Source of the DNA: Pinus tabuliformis
Taxonomy: Eukaryota; Streptophyta; Pinopsida; Pinales; Pinaceae
Direction of reading: 5' to 3'
Assembly: GCA_031772625.1 (NCBI GenBank)
Contig: CM062808.1
Location: forward strand, 145,939,299-146,003,298
Length of the DNA stretch: 64,000 bases
Position numbers and translations under genes: made by a program
Notes under the pieces: model-generated
The model's input: only the letters and a program-made list of their open reading frames with translations
Told to the model about the DNA's origin: nothing
Database searches by the model: none
Shown here: piece by piece, positions 10,985 to 23,590 of the stretch
How the letters are laid out: every line of letters starts with the position of its first letter
How positions within the stretch are numbered: the stretch's first letter is position 1

Positions 10985-11350
10985 TCAACGACTGGGGATT
11001 GATTTCGGACCCCCCAACCCATTCTACCATTATCTACAAGGGGGGTCTGAAAAGCGGATTCACTTTCCTTGGCCCCACGCTACATGGCGGGAACTCAAGA
11101 TTTCATACCCCCTGCTCCATACCTCTTACCACCTACCACCCCCCCTAAAACCACTCCATCACCCGCTAATAAATATAAACTCTTGCCTAGATGACCTCAT
11201 CCCCCGCCACGTCTCCCATCACATCCACTCCCCTATAGCCACATAACTCCTCCCGTTCGACCCCGCCCCTCTATCGTTACTCCTTCCCCCTACTCCTACT
11301 CCATCCCTGCCTCCATGTCACCTCCCACCTCCATGTCATATATCCATTTC
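10985..11350 (+). other. C-rich (pyrimidine-rich) patch with a GACCCCCC hairpin
   Basis: Composition switches abruptly from AT-rich to C/T-rich on the plus strand, dense in CCACC, CCCCC and CTCC. GACCCCCC near 11008 pairs with GGGGGGTC near 11041 (8-bp perfect stem). A 119-codon open frame across it is Pro/His/Leu-biased and looks like a by-product of base composition. Confidence 0.5.
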
Positions 11351-11379
11351 ATCCCACTCCCACCAGATCAATAGTGAGC

Positions 11380-12390
11380 ATTGGCAATTACAGTTAGCAC
11401 CGAGTTGAAAAGATGGTTAGTTAAAACTATGTTTTTCCCTATACAACATAGTCATTTCGAGCATGGTTTTCAAACAAATGGGAACAAATTTCTTAAAAAT
11501 GAAAGAGTCTTTTGTGCAGAACAGACCTATTTATAAAAATCATCTCTCAGTTTTCTAATAGCTATTATAGTTTAGGATATTTGAATGAATCTTGGAAGGC
11601 ATATTTTCCCGAATTTTCCTGTTTTAAGCCATTATTTTCAAATGCAGTTTCCGAATAGGTGGAAATGAACTTTCAAAACTTGAAAGAAGTTTTTGTCTGT
11701 AACATCTTCATATATAAAACTATCTCTCAATTTTTTCACAACTATCATGGATTGAGATATTATAAGGGATCACTCAACCCTATTTTTCAGAATTTCGAGA
11801 GGAAACAACTTATGGACAGTTAGTGACTTGGATGCAACCTCATCAAATAAGACTTTCTATAAAATTCAAATTGTTGTTCCTTATCACCAGAAATCCTCAA
11901 AGATAGTTCCTAGCAGATTCATGAGTTTTGAATGTCCTATATTTTAGTCCTATTTTTGTAAAACAATTTCCAAATATTTGTAATAAATCTTAATATTTCC
12001 TATCAAGATATTTTGTGAAGAATTTGTATAAATACTTCATCAATTGAAGTAATAGGTGTTGGGACTTGTACTAAGAAAGAAAACCATTATTGTAAAGTTG
12101 ATCACTGAGATTTAGTGGCCATTTTCATTAATACAAGCAAGTTGTTTCAAGATTCCTGTGTCATATCTATGTGGTGAAGTGCTTCTTAATGTAATCAGTT
12201 TTCTCTATTTTACATATGTGTTTCTTTTATCTATTGTTTTAAATAAAATTAAGTTCAGGATTTGTTTCAAAAGCACCTTATTCTGGATTAAAACAATATT
12301 AATGTTTTCTTCTAAAGTTTAAATATATAATTCTTAATTGCTTCGTATTTAAAGTGAATCCTAATCACTTCTTCCTTCTCCATCTCATAA
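11380..12390. other. unassigned repeat-like sequence with an imperfect 170-bp duplication
   Basis: Two segments starting near 11463 and 11630 share TTTTCAAA, a TATTTATAAAA or TATATAAAA block, CATCTCTCA or CTATCTCTCA, and GATATT in the same order. A TATA-like TATAAATACTTC lies near 12027. The organisation resembles an LTR, but I cannot find TG/CA ends, a PBS or a partner copy. Confidence 0.3.
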
Positions 12391-14829
12391 ACTACAAGGA
12401 TCCAGTAGTATGCCTACCTTGCCCTATTTCACTTAAGCTTGATACTTATGCAAATTGATCACCCCAAGCCTCTTTGACTCCATCGCCCAATGGATTTTCC
12501 CTTGTTGTTCCAACCAAACCAATTCATAAACCAAACCTTGAACTTTCACAACTAGCCTAAAACCCTACCAAGTAAACAAAGCTAAATCTGACAAAGAGAT
12601 CCCTCTCTGACTCTAGAAGGGCTAGCTTCAAGACTTAAAAGTGGTTTTGTGGTTACCTTTGCAATTTCTTTTACACCCTTAAGAAATTACAGAGAGCTAA
12701 CATCTGCCTTATAACACCAAGAGTATATCCAGTAGTTTGCAAACAAAATATACCAAATCTTGTGATTTAGAAAAAGGCAAGACTGAAGACATCATAGGTT
12801 TAACAAATGAGATCTTGGTAGGAAAATGTGGATTCAATAGAGCATGAGATGATTTGTAGATAAATAATAAAAGAGAGTTCAGAAGTGATGCTAAGAATTA
12901 GACGGAGTTACTCAGATGTCAAGGGACCTTTTTATGTCACTGAGAGGAAGAAACAACCATGAATTTATTTATTACTATAGTTAGTAATAAATGATACCCT
13001 ACTCCAAAGACAAGATTATTTAAATATTTATAGTTACAATTGAGTTATTAAATTGAGATTATTATTATCATAGTGTTTCCATGCACACAATTGACTTCAT
13101 TTGAAATTTCCAAAAACACTTTATTTCTTATAAGGAATGTTAAAAACTTTCACTCTCACTAGCATTTTTGATATTTTTTTTCTCGAAGGCAAGGATTTCC
13201 ACGCCAATATGATTTGTATAAAAAAAACTTATTCTAAATACTTAAATAAACCTTTTCATGTATTTGAAATGTAACATAAAGGTTCCCAATGGAAAGGACT
13301 TGGATTAACATTTTAGTTGTATTTGACTATTATCTATGGCCTCCCTTATTTATCCAACATTTCATTTATTTATCAATCATTGAATTTTACTTTTGAGGGT
13401 GCTTGAAAGAGTTGTTCTAAGGTGATTGGGAAAAACTATCTTTATGATAGTTTGAGTGTTCTCTCCCTCTAGCCTGAGAGCCAATTTGAGGCCTAAAGTG
13501 GGGAGGGTTTCTTAAGATCTCCATAGGGTTCCTTGGCATTGTCCCCTCACCAAGAAAAATCTAAGAAACTGCATAGGAAAAGTAGATTTTGTTTTTACCT
13601 TGAAATAATTAGTTTTAGGTCCCAACTGTAACTCCACAATTATTAGGTTCCCATGTTATATTCATGACTTGGGAAACTTGCACAATGATGAATATAAAAA
13701 TGATTAATCTTAATAGCCTAGGGAATATAGTAGTGTCTCAATAATTTCTTATGAATTAAAAGCATCCTTATGGGGATAACATTGCATGCTGCAAGAATAT
13801 AAAACTCTATTTGTGAAATTGTCACTTTTACACTTGTATTTTATGGGAAAATAAGTTACAAGAATGGCATGGGAGATAATATATTATTTTAGGGCATTAG
13901 GTATCTTGCATGAAAACTCCCATGTATTACTTTTTTTCAATAGGATCAATATATAAATATATCATTGATAAATATACATCAAGAAACAATATAGCTTACA
14001 GTTAAATCATTGTTTTAACTTACATGTCGATGGATGCATAAAATTTGAGATCATTTGGTCCAAAATAGATATACATAGCCTTTATATGAATTATTGATGC
14101 TATGCAATAGATAAGATAGAATGTGGGAAAAATAAGGAATAATTTAGGTTAAATCCAAAAAACCATATTGGTGAACTAGATTTAAGAATCCTCTAGTTCA
14201 AGGTCAAAGGGAATTTCAAGTCTCTAAGATAAATTTCTTTTAGCTCCTTACTGCAATGTGTGATATGATAACTTTCTAATGGTGATCCGAGTGGATATAT
14301 GTGGCCACCCATGATCCTCACCTTGGTAACTTTACAACAATTTTATAGGTCCTCAACTTTTAACAATTCTTTTGGGCACTTCCCATGCATTTTTGGAAAT
14401 CTATACAACATAAAAAATATCAATAAAAGATTTTTGAGATTGCTAAATAAATATAACTCAAAATAATCTTTGCAATATGCCAATAAACACCCCAAACAAT
14501 GATAACATGTGTTGGAAGTTGCAATATCAAGTATGCTCCTTAAGGATCATATTCATTGTATCAAATCATCTCGAAAGGTTAGGGTTTTGGTTCATAATTT
14601 TTTTTCCTATTATGTTTTTAGATTTTATGTCAAGAGGTATTTTTACTTCTTATAATGGGATGTATGACAAATAAGCATAGCCAATGCATCTATATTCAAA
14701 GATAAGCTACCATCATTCCATTTAGTTTGAACTTCTTTGCAATATGTTGTAGTATCTTCACTATTTTATTTATTTATAGAGTTTGTACTTCACTATGTTG
14801 GGTGAACCCACAAAGGTGGTTTACACATT
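12391..14829. other. AT-rich DNA, nothing recognised
   Basis: About 2.4 kb with only short open frames on both strands. No protein family, RNA gene or clear repeat was found by reading. Confidence 0.4.
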
Positions 14830-15284
14830 TTGGAAATCACACAAGGTGTAATTCAAAGAAAAGAAGCCCAATCAAGAATTTTTAAAGCTCTCAATCGAAC
14901 AATATTTTAGCCATTGATCGAGATATTTGAGGGCTTAAATATTGCTTAATAGAGCTCTTTTAAATTATTAAAATTATAAAAAAAAATGGCTCAATCGAGC
15001 TACAGGATTGATTGATCTCTTTTATACTGTTAAATTATCAATTAATATTTGGTTATTGGTGGGGGTTATTGATTAAAAAATCTCAATCTAGCTATAACTT
15101 GATCTGGCTATAACTCAACCTAGCTCTTCACTACTAGTGAAAATAAGGGCTCGATCAAGATATTTTCTTTAACCTTATCACAACCCCGATTGAGGGTTTG
15201 TTAAACCCTTAATTGATTTGTTTCAAATTTTACGTAAAGTTCTCGATCAATATTTTTAAGTGCTCAATTGAGTTGTTGAGGGAA
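14830..15284. repeat. degenerate interspersed motif around CTCAATCGAGC
   Basis: At least eight imperfect copies of CTCAATCGAGC or its complement (CTCTCAATCGAA, GGCTCAATCGAGC, GGGCTCGATCAAG, GTGCTCAATTGAG and others) are spread over 450 bp. The stretch stops where the truncated LTR of H begins. Confidence 0.4.
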
Positions 15285-15701
15285 TGATCAATGCTTGGGA
15301 ATTGTGCAATAACTTTGGAGGAAATTCCTAAATAATAGGGGCTAATCTCCTCAGGAAACGTACAAGGAAATATGAGGTTGATGGAGGCATAAATTGGTTA
15401 AGTGTTGGCTAGAGGTCTTCAGTCAATAGAGAGAGAACAATTATTCTCTTGCAGATTGAGCTCAGAATTTGAGCTAGCAATTGTAGTAGGTTCTCTACTC
15501 ATCTGCTTAATGCAGCTTGAGGGGTTTTTCCCAGTTGGGTTCCCATAGAAATAACTATGTATTTGTGGTTTTTCTTATTGCATGTTTATGCATGTTGTTC
15601 TAAATTATGATTTCCATTTTGTAGATTAGTAGAGTGGAATTGTGTCTCTTGTTTTTAATGTTAATTTCTTGAGCAGTTGCAATTTCTGTCAAATTTATTC
15701 A
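15285..15701 (+). repeat. truncated 5' LTR of H (417 bp)
   Basis: It aligns with the last half of the 3' LTR (about 17430-17852), starting at AATGATCAA. The first 460 bp or so of the LTR are missing and replaced by unrelated sequence, so no target-site duplicate can be seen. Confidence 0.8.
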
Positions 15702-15713
15702 TGGTATTAGAGA
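15702..15713 (+). other. primer binding site, initiator tRNA-Met type (H)
   Basis: TGGTATTAGAGA directly after the LTR; two changes from TGGTATCAGAGC. Confidence 0.75.
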
Positions 15714-15806
15714 TGGATTCACATTAGAACAAGAATTTCGGGTTTTTTCCTCATTAAGTTTGAATTTCCAGCTTCAGTGTAGCATTTTTTCTTCAGATTA
15801 AGGAGA

Positions 15807-16494
15807 ATGGCCTTCAATGCACTGAGATTAGAGTATGCCTTGGAAGGCAGCTCAAATTTCTTTTCCTGGAAAGATCACATGGAGCTAGTGCTTGATGAAA
15901 ATCGCTTGTTGGAATATCTCAAGACATACATTCTAAAACTAGGATCAATTGATGCCCAGAACATAGCCCAATGGAATAAATATGTAGCCAAGGCGAGGAG
16001 AATAATCTTGGAGGGAGTGAGAGACCATATGGTCTCGAATCACCATGGAAAATAAACACCCTTCGCAATGTGGAAGACAATGAATGAGCTATTTGAAAAT
16101 AGCAGTGACCATAAAAAATTGTCCCTCAAAGAAAAGCTTTGAAATATCAAGATGCAAAAGAATGAATATGTGGTCCAATACCTAACAAAGTTCACTCAAG
16201 TTTGAATTGAGCTTGGAGGGGTTGGAGAGAATGATGGCAGAAAACATGACTTGATGGAAAAAATAAGGATTGAAGAAAAAGAGCATGAGGTAGTCTTTAG
16301 AAATGGGAATTCCTACTTCAATCATGTTGCTTCAAGTCAGATCAAGAAAATTGGTGTCAGGATCAAGATCTGCTACACATTAGAGGAAGATGCATGTGAA
16401 ACCTTGAGGAGAAAGGCATATATTAGAGATGTGGTGGTTGAGAGGGAGCGACTTAGACCTCTCAAGATGAAGCCTGAGCCAGTTGGCAGTTAGG
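15807..16494 (+). pseudogene. gag: copia gag (H)
   Basis: ATG at 15807; MAFNALRLEYALEGSSNF followed by SWKDHMELVLDENRLLEY is the start of a Ty1/copia gag and matches the gag of G at 6995. A stop at 16053-16055 follows HHGK. The frame continues through TMNELFENSSDHKKLSLKEKL, another stop, and then an open 80-codon piece (16251-16493) rich in Lys, Glu and Arg that I cannot align to gag with confidence. No zinc knuckle survives. The gag N-terminal half is sure; the tail may be rearranged DNA. Confidence 0.7.
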
Positions 16495-16972
16495 CTTACT
16501 AGAAAGATGAGGATGATGAGGACTAGTCAAAGACATCGAGTAAAAGGAGAGTTCAGGCCAAGTGGGCAGAGGGAGCACATGGAACCATACCTCAAGAGTG
16601 AGGTGGGGTAATGTTGAGCCCTAGTCCCAAAATTGCAGAAATTTGGGCAAGGTCCATTGAGGTGTTCTCCTAATGGATCATTACCTTGCTACAGGGGCCC
16701 ACAATATTTAGTAGCAATAAGATTAATTTCAGTTAGATATTGAGGAGTGAAGAGTAGTGTTGAAAACAGAGTGAGAGGCTTAGTAGCAGAGTTAGCAACA
16801 ACACATTTTTCCTAGTAGACAATTTCAGATACAATTGGTTCAATGGTTTTTTTGGATGCTTCTTAGTTGCAGTTGCTGCAATAGCATCACCAAAAGTGAG
16901 AGGTAGTGCTACAATACATCCCACAAGTACTGGATAAGGGTCGTGCAAAATCCCTCTCTTGCTAAGAGGGAG
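16495..16972 (+). other. remaining internal DNA of H with polypurine tract
   Basis: No pol domain is visible. The end, GCTAAGAGGGAG at 16961-16972, is a copia-type polypurine tract abutting the 3' LTR. Confidence 0.6.
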
Positions 16973-17852
16973 TGTTGAAACAATGTAGCAAGAAAAACTC
17001 CATTTAACTTTAGCCTTAGCGAAATTGAGTGAATTGAATTTCTACGTCAGCTGGACAACTTGGGTCAGCTCAGAAACTTGGAGGAATTTAACTAGTGTGA
17101 CATGGACTTTGTGGCTCATTTAACTCAATAAATTCAAGTCAAAGGGATCAAAGTTCAATTATGCATGTGTGATTGCTAAATTCTAGTAATCTATTTCAAT
17201 TATATTCAGTTGTGTTTAGTGAACTAACCTCTAATTATTGTTGGAGCCAGTTGAAGGTCAGTGGTGTAGTGGGACAACAATCCAACTCAGAGATCTATTA
17301 TTTAATTGATCAATCAACCCAAAATAGCTAGTGCATGCAAGGAATTTGAGTTCCTTAGCTGATTTGGAGATGACAAGGCAATGTAACAAGAGTTGTATAC
17401 TAGCTTGAGTGTACAGGTATTACATGCAGTTAATGATCAATCATTGGGAGTTGTGCAATCAATTTGGAGGAAATTCCTAAATAATAGGGGCTAATTTTCT
17501 CAAGAACTGCGGAAGTAAATATCAGGCCGATGGAGGCATAAAGCAGCTAAGTGTTGTCCAGAGGTCTTCAATCAGTAGAGAGAACAATTATTCTCTTGTA
17601 GGTTGAGCTCAGTGTTTGAGCTAGCAATTGTAATACGTTCTCTATTCATCTAATCAATGCAAATAATCTTGAGGGGTTTTTCTGAGTTGGGTTCCCCCAG
17701 AAATCATTGTGTATTTGTGGTTTTGCTTATTTCATGTCTATGCATGTTGTTCTAAATTATGATTTTCATTCATCGGATTAGTAGAGAAGAATTGTGTCCC
17801 TTATTTTCAAGTTAATTTCTTGAGCAGTTGCAATTTCTATCGAATTTCCTCA
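16973..17852 (+). repeat. 3' LTR of H (880 bp)
   Basis: It begins TGTTGAAACAATGTAGC after the polypurine tract and ends TTTCCTCA. The second half matches 15285-15701 and the start matches the G LTR. Confidence 0.8.
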
Positions 17853-19989
17853 CATACCATTTTCATGATAAGGGAAAACCAATACTTCATGGTCAAGGGT
17901 TGTAATTTTTTTTTTAATCATCAATGCACAAAAGGGGATGTCTATGATCTATTTAGTGAGTGCCCACTATGTTAAGAGATTGATTAGCTCGAGCAAGAAG
18001 CATGCAATTCTCTTCTTATGACAAAATCAAAGGAATTTCAAGTTAGTGGTTGTGTAGACATTACTAGAAGCATTCACAAAAGAATAGAAGTACTAGTTGT
18101 TAGTATTTTATTTACACAGAAATAAGTATTCCAAGAAACGAAAATCATGTCACCCAAAAGGGAAGTGGAAAGTGAGCTATAGTACTACAATATTCTCCTT
18201 TACAAAACATAGAATAGTACAATGCAACCCCTATCAGAGAGAAAATATATGAAGAATTAATCACATGAATTATTGAAGCAAGGAACCATAAGACCAAGTA
18301 CCTTATTGTATGATTCCTTAGTTATTTAATCACAAAGATGGATGAGACTTAGAGAACGTGAACTCACTTTAAAGCTTTGAATGAGACCACAATCAAAAAT
18401 TGGTATGCTTCCCCAAATAGATGAATTATTGGATTAATGACAATATATAAGATACTTCACCAAATTGGATATGAAATTTGAATTTCACAAAATCCACAAC
18501 AAGAAAAAAGACACATGCGGCAAGTAATTTTACACATTTAATGAATAATATGTTATGCTCATACATAATTTCATTTGTCATGCCATACTTAACCAATATT
18601 TTCATCTTTTGTTCTACTTCAAAAGAGCATCTTGTATATCTAAAAATAATTCTTTAAAACATTGAAAGAATACCAATTATTAACAAAAATAAAGATTATG
18701 AATTTGTTACACAAATTGAAACATACTTAGGTGAATTGAAAATTTACTTTACAAAAATAAAGATAAATTTTAAATAACCCACTTCTATAACTAGTATATG
18801 AATTAAAAATATTTTAAAAACTCACACAAAAATAGTTCATTACATCATTTGAATCATATAATAAAAACCAATGATAAAAATTTCAATAAAATAAAATTAA
18901 TGTGTAACCCAAAAAAGAAATTTGAATAATGTAAATTGAAAGTTAATCAAATTCCTATCCAAACACCATCCAACTTGCATAAAGTAACCATTCGAAAGGG
19001 AAAGTGAGTAAGTAGAGTGTTTATATAATGTGGGCATGAATGGTCGCCATTATGATTATGACAATCTAGGGAATCTGTCGATGAGTTGTCACGATTATAA
19101 CAACTCTATAAACAATGTTCGGGAATTCAGCGGTGAGTTCTCATTGTTTAATGAAATACTTAAAAATATATTAATATTAACTTTCACGTAGTGCATTTCA
19201 TGTATCCAACCAAAAAAAGTGGTTTTAGACTTTAGGGTTCCCACCACTCTTGGTACATGTGCGTTTAATTCTTGATAGCCCCCCTCAAGACGTGATATAG
19301 TCTCTAGCGACAACACTCAAATTAATTTTTCGTCTTGTGTTTTTTTGTTTAGCGATTTCACGATTCACCTTTCCATATTGTTTTTTTTAATGTTCAATAT
19401 GTTTTGTTTAGACTTTGGGGTTGGGGTTGTTTGAACTTTTGTGTTTAGTAAATTTTCTGTCAATATTCGATAAAATCTTGGGCGATTTTATCATTCATGG
19501 TATATTTTTTTATTCAAGGTATATTTTTTTATTCAATTTTTTTTATTTAATGTGGTTTTTTTATTGTTCACTTATCCTTGTCAAGATCGAATATAGTTTT
19601 TACATAATTTGGAAATTCTTTTACATAATTTAGAAATTCTTTTATTCATGGTTTAAAATTTTTTCATTTAAAAATTTTACTGTACACTTCAATATATTTT
19701 TTTGGTTTCACTATTTGTTGCTAAATTAAAAGATTTATCTTAAAAAAATTGCATTATTATTCAATTATAAATATATTAAAATTTACTAATCATACACTCA
19801 TAATTTAATGTTTTGTTTATTTTTTTTCTAGAGATTCAACGAGTATTTCTCAATATGTTATTAATCATCTAATAAGTTTTTTAAAGACTTTGAAGTTGTC
19901 TAAGCTCCTATGTTTAGTGACAACCTTCTCCTCAAAGGTCGGATAGAATCTCCTACAGTTCACTTTTCAACATATATTTTCTTGTTCGA
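17853..19989. other. AT-rich DNA, nothing recognised
   Basis: Short open frames only. Small direct duplications occur at 19495-19535 (TTCAAGGTATATTTTTTT type) and near 19605-19645 (AATTTGGAAATTCTTTTA type). No family or RNA gene recognised. Confidence 0.4.
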
Positions 19990-20003
19990 TATCTATCTAT
20001 CTA

Positions 20004-20059
<56 letters not shown>

Positions 20060-20070
20060 TATATATATAG
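19990..20070. repeat. compound microsatellite (CTAT)n(AT)n
   Basis: Four CTAT units run into about 28 AT units, broken once by AGAT near the end. It is a simple repeat prone to slippage. Confidence 0.95.
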
Positions 20071-20099
20071 TTTTGATCCCTATCAAGACCAGATATTCC

Positions 20100-20939
20100 A
20101 CTTAATGTAGCAATGGCATTGCTCACTATTCCAATATTTTTTTTCCAATTAATGATCCCACTAATCACCGCCACACATTTTTTCCCCTTACCAACCCACT
20201 ACTTGCCATTGAATATAGAATTAGTCTTCAAACAATCGATGAATATAGAACTTGGGCCTTAACTTTTTCATTTTTCATGACATTTGTATTTCTTTGAACA
20301 TTATATATTATCACATTCTTTAAATTTATATATAAAAGAATTAACATGCATATCTAACGTGCAAAGGGCATTGTGAAAATCTATTAATTGTGTACGTGGA
20401 GATGAAATTGAAACAAGTTCTCTATAAGTATAGCATAATAGAGGAAAAGATTAAGCTTACCTTTTTTTTTAAATCCGACCAATTTATTTTATTGATAAGC
20501 AGTGTAAATCTTGCTTACAAGTGATATGCCTTGGGATTTTTCTGGCCTAAAGACACCATAAAAGAATTGTTCAACATCCCAAAACCAAAATTGGCTACGA
20601 AATTGTTCAAGGAAGATGACAAAGCTTTACAACCCATGAAGCTTAGAAGAAAAAAAACAGTGGTATGGGTAACTAACCTTGTGATCAAAGTTATTGTCAT
20701 ACAATGACATGAACATATAAATATGAACACGACAAAAACACATAAACATGAACACGACACAAACACATAAACATGACACATCACGAAACAAGAACCAAGA
20801 TAGCAGAAGATGATATAAAATTCATTCATCCAAAATAATGACAAGATAATCTGGAGATGAATTTCCACTAGCCATGTTGATGGGACTAGAATTGATAACC
20901 ATCTCCCCATTCTAAGGTGCAGGAGAATCAATATCCAAG
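20100..20939 (-). other. target DNA left of A, with a polyadenylated-looking end and a short repeat
   Basis: On the minus strand AATAAAATAAATTGG is followed about 10 bases later by a run of ten A (20462-20512), as at the 3' end of a LINE or processed transcript; no coding match was found upstream. At 20700-20790 a 23-25-bp unit containing ACATAAACATGAACACGAC occurs about three times. CCAAG at 20935-20939 is the left target-site copy of A. Confidence 0.4.
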
Positions 20940-21799
20940 TGTTGGCTTGTTGGGGCCTAACCCAGGTTCGAAGGTGATTTAGCCAAACAAATTCTAGTAC
21001 TACTGGCCCTTTCAGCAACAATCCGCAGAGCACAGACTGAGGTCTCACTCAAAATAGTATGGGAGGATGCTAGAACCAAGTTTTCGCACCCTGGAGATGC
21101 CTTAGGTTTCAAGTAGTTTGCGGTTCGACCCTACGCGCACTTACTCGTACCTTGCAGCCTGTGATGTCGTCGTTGCGCAGCCCTACTTGGGGGCAGAACA
21201 TTGTTATTACCCAAGTCCTTACTAGTAATCCTATCGTAGTTGATTAACTTAGCTTATTTGTATGCTTTCAATTATACTTAACAATATTCACAATTCATAC
21301 AAGTGCGCACTGTAAATAAACAATATGTTTGCAATTCATATTCAATAGATAATAACCCAAGACAAATACACGTAATTTAGATAAAAATTCTCTTTATTAT
21401 TCTCTTCCTTTGGTTACAGACTCTATTTTGCCCTACGCACTCAGCTGCAAGGGTCTGCACACTCAGTTGCGGACTCTACTGGGCCTCTGCACACTCAGCT
21501 GCAAAGCCTCTTCCTACTACTATGACCCAAGACACACTTAGACACTTCTTCTATGCTTCGCTATCTCATTTTATCCCTTAGATTCTATTTTCACTTTACA
21601 ACTCAGAGCCTCGCTTTATTTATACAATCCCATGGTCCGCGAACCATGGGTAGGTTGAAATTACATTCAAAACTTAGGGCGAACAACCCTATGACTCTAA
21701 CATACATTTCGCGCTCGCAATTCGTAGAGCTTTACAATATCACTCAAAACTTGGGCTTTGAGCCCCAAAACATGTTGTGGGGGGATTCCATGCCCAACA
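20940..21799 (-). repeat. 3' LTR of A (860 bp)
   Basis: Same length as 62845-63704, with many substitutions in the first 240 bp and fewer afterwards. It ends GCCCAACA. A stretch around 21430-21510 repeats CACTCAGCTGC or a close variant three times, as in the partner LTR. Confidence 0.9.
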
Positions 21800-21820
21800 G
21801 GCCCCCAAAAAAAACTTTGT
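21800..21820 (-). other. polypurine tract region of A
   Basis: The minus strand reads AAAGTTTTTTTTGGGGGCC immediately before the 3' LTR. A T-run followed by G-run at this place is the expected plus-strand primer region. Confidence 0.6.
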
Positions 21821-21834
21821 GACTCGCCCTCGAG

Positions 21835-23585
21835 TCACTCTGTCGGTGAGGCGATCTTCGCACGGAGTCCCTCCAACTGGTCTCGAATGGTCCTGATGTC
21901 CGCAGCGTATTGAGCTGTTGTTTGTTGAACCTGCTGCATCCGTTCTTCTAAGACCTCTATTTCTGGCGTGCTGCCCTATATCTGCGTATGAATTCCTTGA
22001 ATGTGCACGAGCTTCCCTTCAATATTCGCCGTGATTGTGAAGGCCTCGTCAATCCATGGCTGAACGCGCGCTTTAAGAACTGCTTCCTTATGGCGCGCCG
22101 CATCCACATGCTCCTTTAATGCCTTGGCTTGCTACATCCTCGCAAGCCGCTGAGTGAGGACTACCATCTACGCAAGTCCTCAGATGTTGTCATATTGCTA
22201 CTGGGGTTTCCGCGCCTCTATCTCTAGGTGTTGGATATTGGGGTCCTCTTGCAAATTCGTGAGGATCTCAAGTGCCAGTTCCAACATGTTGGTACAGTCA
22301 CGCACTACACCTCCAATTTATTCCAACCCTGTTGTGATAGTGCTAGCGCACTGTTCTTGGACTTCCGGGGGAGTGGAAGGCTGCGCCTTCAACCGCAACT
22401 CGACGATCTGAAGATTCAGCTCCAGCTAAACCTTTGTCATCTCTTCTCTGGCCTCGCGGACTCCAGTTGCCAAACTGTGGATCCGCACTTCTACCGGTAG
22501 ATCTGTTGCGATGGCCAACTTCGGGACGCATCGGCAAGTGTCATCTACCGTCTGCACCAACTGTTGATTCTGCGACACCAATTTGTCACGCTGCAAGCTG
22601 AGCTATTCTATGTTTATTTTCTGCTCGCTAAGAACTTGGATCACGTGGCTCTCTCTGGCCCGCAGCTCTACCGTTATCCCATCCTGTAACTAATACAACG
22701 TTTCCTAGGGAAGGGCAGCCAGATTGAGGCCAAGGCCTTTCATCATGCTAATTGACAACCGATCCATCACATTGGACGACACTAGAGCTCCCTCTAGCAA
22801 CACTATTGTGTTTTCCATCCTTGCGCACAACATCTGCTCTACTGCTGAAGTTCCTACTGCAACATGTGTTGACAGGGTACCTTCTTGAGGGGGACGCACC
22901 TGTAACTCTTGCAGTTGTGCCCTGAGGGCCCCCAACATATTCTGATGCTCCTGCATGAACTTCTGAAGCGCTTCACTTGTGACATCGCGGACCGTCTCGC
23001 CGATGTCATGGAGATCACCTTCGGTTAAGGTGATCGGGTCAATGGCCAACTTCGAGGCCTTGACCTTCTTCCTTGGGCCTAATCTCTTTGCGATGCACAA
23101 GCACTTCCACTGTGTGGATGTGGCCCCTAGGTCCGTGCTCCCTTCTGTTGTTTCTGTTTCCTCTGCCTTCTGCCCTTAGGAAGTTGCTTGGCCCTTGTCT
23201 ACCTGTGATGTTGCTGCCTCTGTTGCCTGCGTTGTTGTTGCTGCTTCTACAACCTTCTACTGCTCTGTGGCTTTCTATGTCGCTTCTCGTGTTGTCCTTA
23301 CCTCAGTTGTTTCTTTTTCATTCCACCTTTTCTCTACCAATTGAGTGACACATAGTTTAGCATCATCCTTTTTCTTCTGGGCTGTCGCCTTCTCCAGTTT
23401 TGCTAGGTCTGAGGCACGCCATTCGGGAGGCCATGTCTCCAAGACAGTAAAAATCACGTCGTCAATGGCTACAAATAGTAGCTTCATCCACTGCTTCGTT
23501 GGATCCTTTCGCGCCCTGATATAAATGTTGTGCATACCAGCTTTGAAGTCTGCAAAACTTTGTAGACTATTGTACACCGTAGGTG
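21835..23585 (-). pseudogene. C-terminal coiled-coil half of A's extra ORF (aORF-A)
   Basis: One minus-strand frame of about 580 codons runs from 23585 to the TGA at 21837-21835 without a frameshift but with about ten internal stops, most of them TAG and mostly where Gln would fit. The product is strongly helical and charged: KLEKATAQKKKDD near the start, LGALRAQLQELQ, LSEQKINIE, LQRDKLVSQNQQLVQ, EVLEERMQQVQQT, IRDQLEGLRAKIASP at the end. It is the continuation of 38105-39403, separated by insertion B. It lies between the coding block and the 3' LTR in sense orientation. I know no enzyme activity for it. Confidence 0.65.
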
Positions 23586-23590
23586 ACAGG

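Larger units (their letters stand above)
15285..17852 (+). mobile_element. H: decayed Ty1/copia element (gag only, 5' LTR truncated)
   Basis: Plus-strand order: partial 5' LTR, PBS, gag, short unidentified stretch, polypurine tract, full 3' LTR. Internal length is only 1.27 kb, so protease, integrase, RT and RNase H are gone. It is the same family as G. Confidence 0.8.

Noticed and set aside
10887-11246. 119-codon plus-strand frame
   Set aside because: Pro/His/Leu-biased translation of a C-rich patch; no family pattern, no start context, no neighbour.
7937-15284. Cellular gene or tRNA in the gene-poor stretch
   Set aside because: No exon-like homology, no tRNA cloverleaf or box A/B pattern found by reading either strand.
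20515-21048. 177-codon minus-strand frame
   Set aside because: It crosses the LTR boundary and target duplicate at 20940, so it joins LTR and flank DNA by accident.
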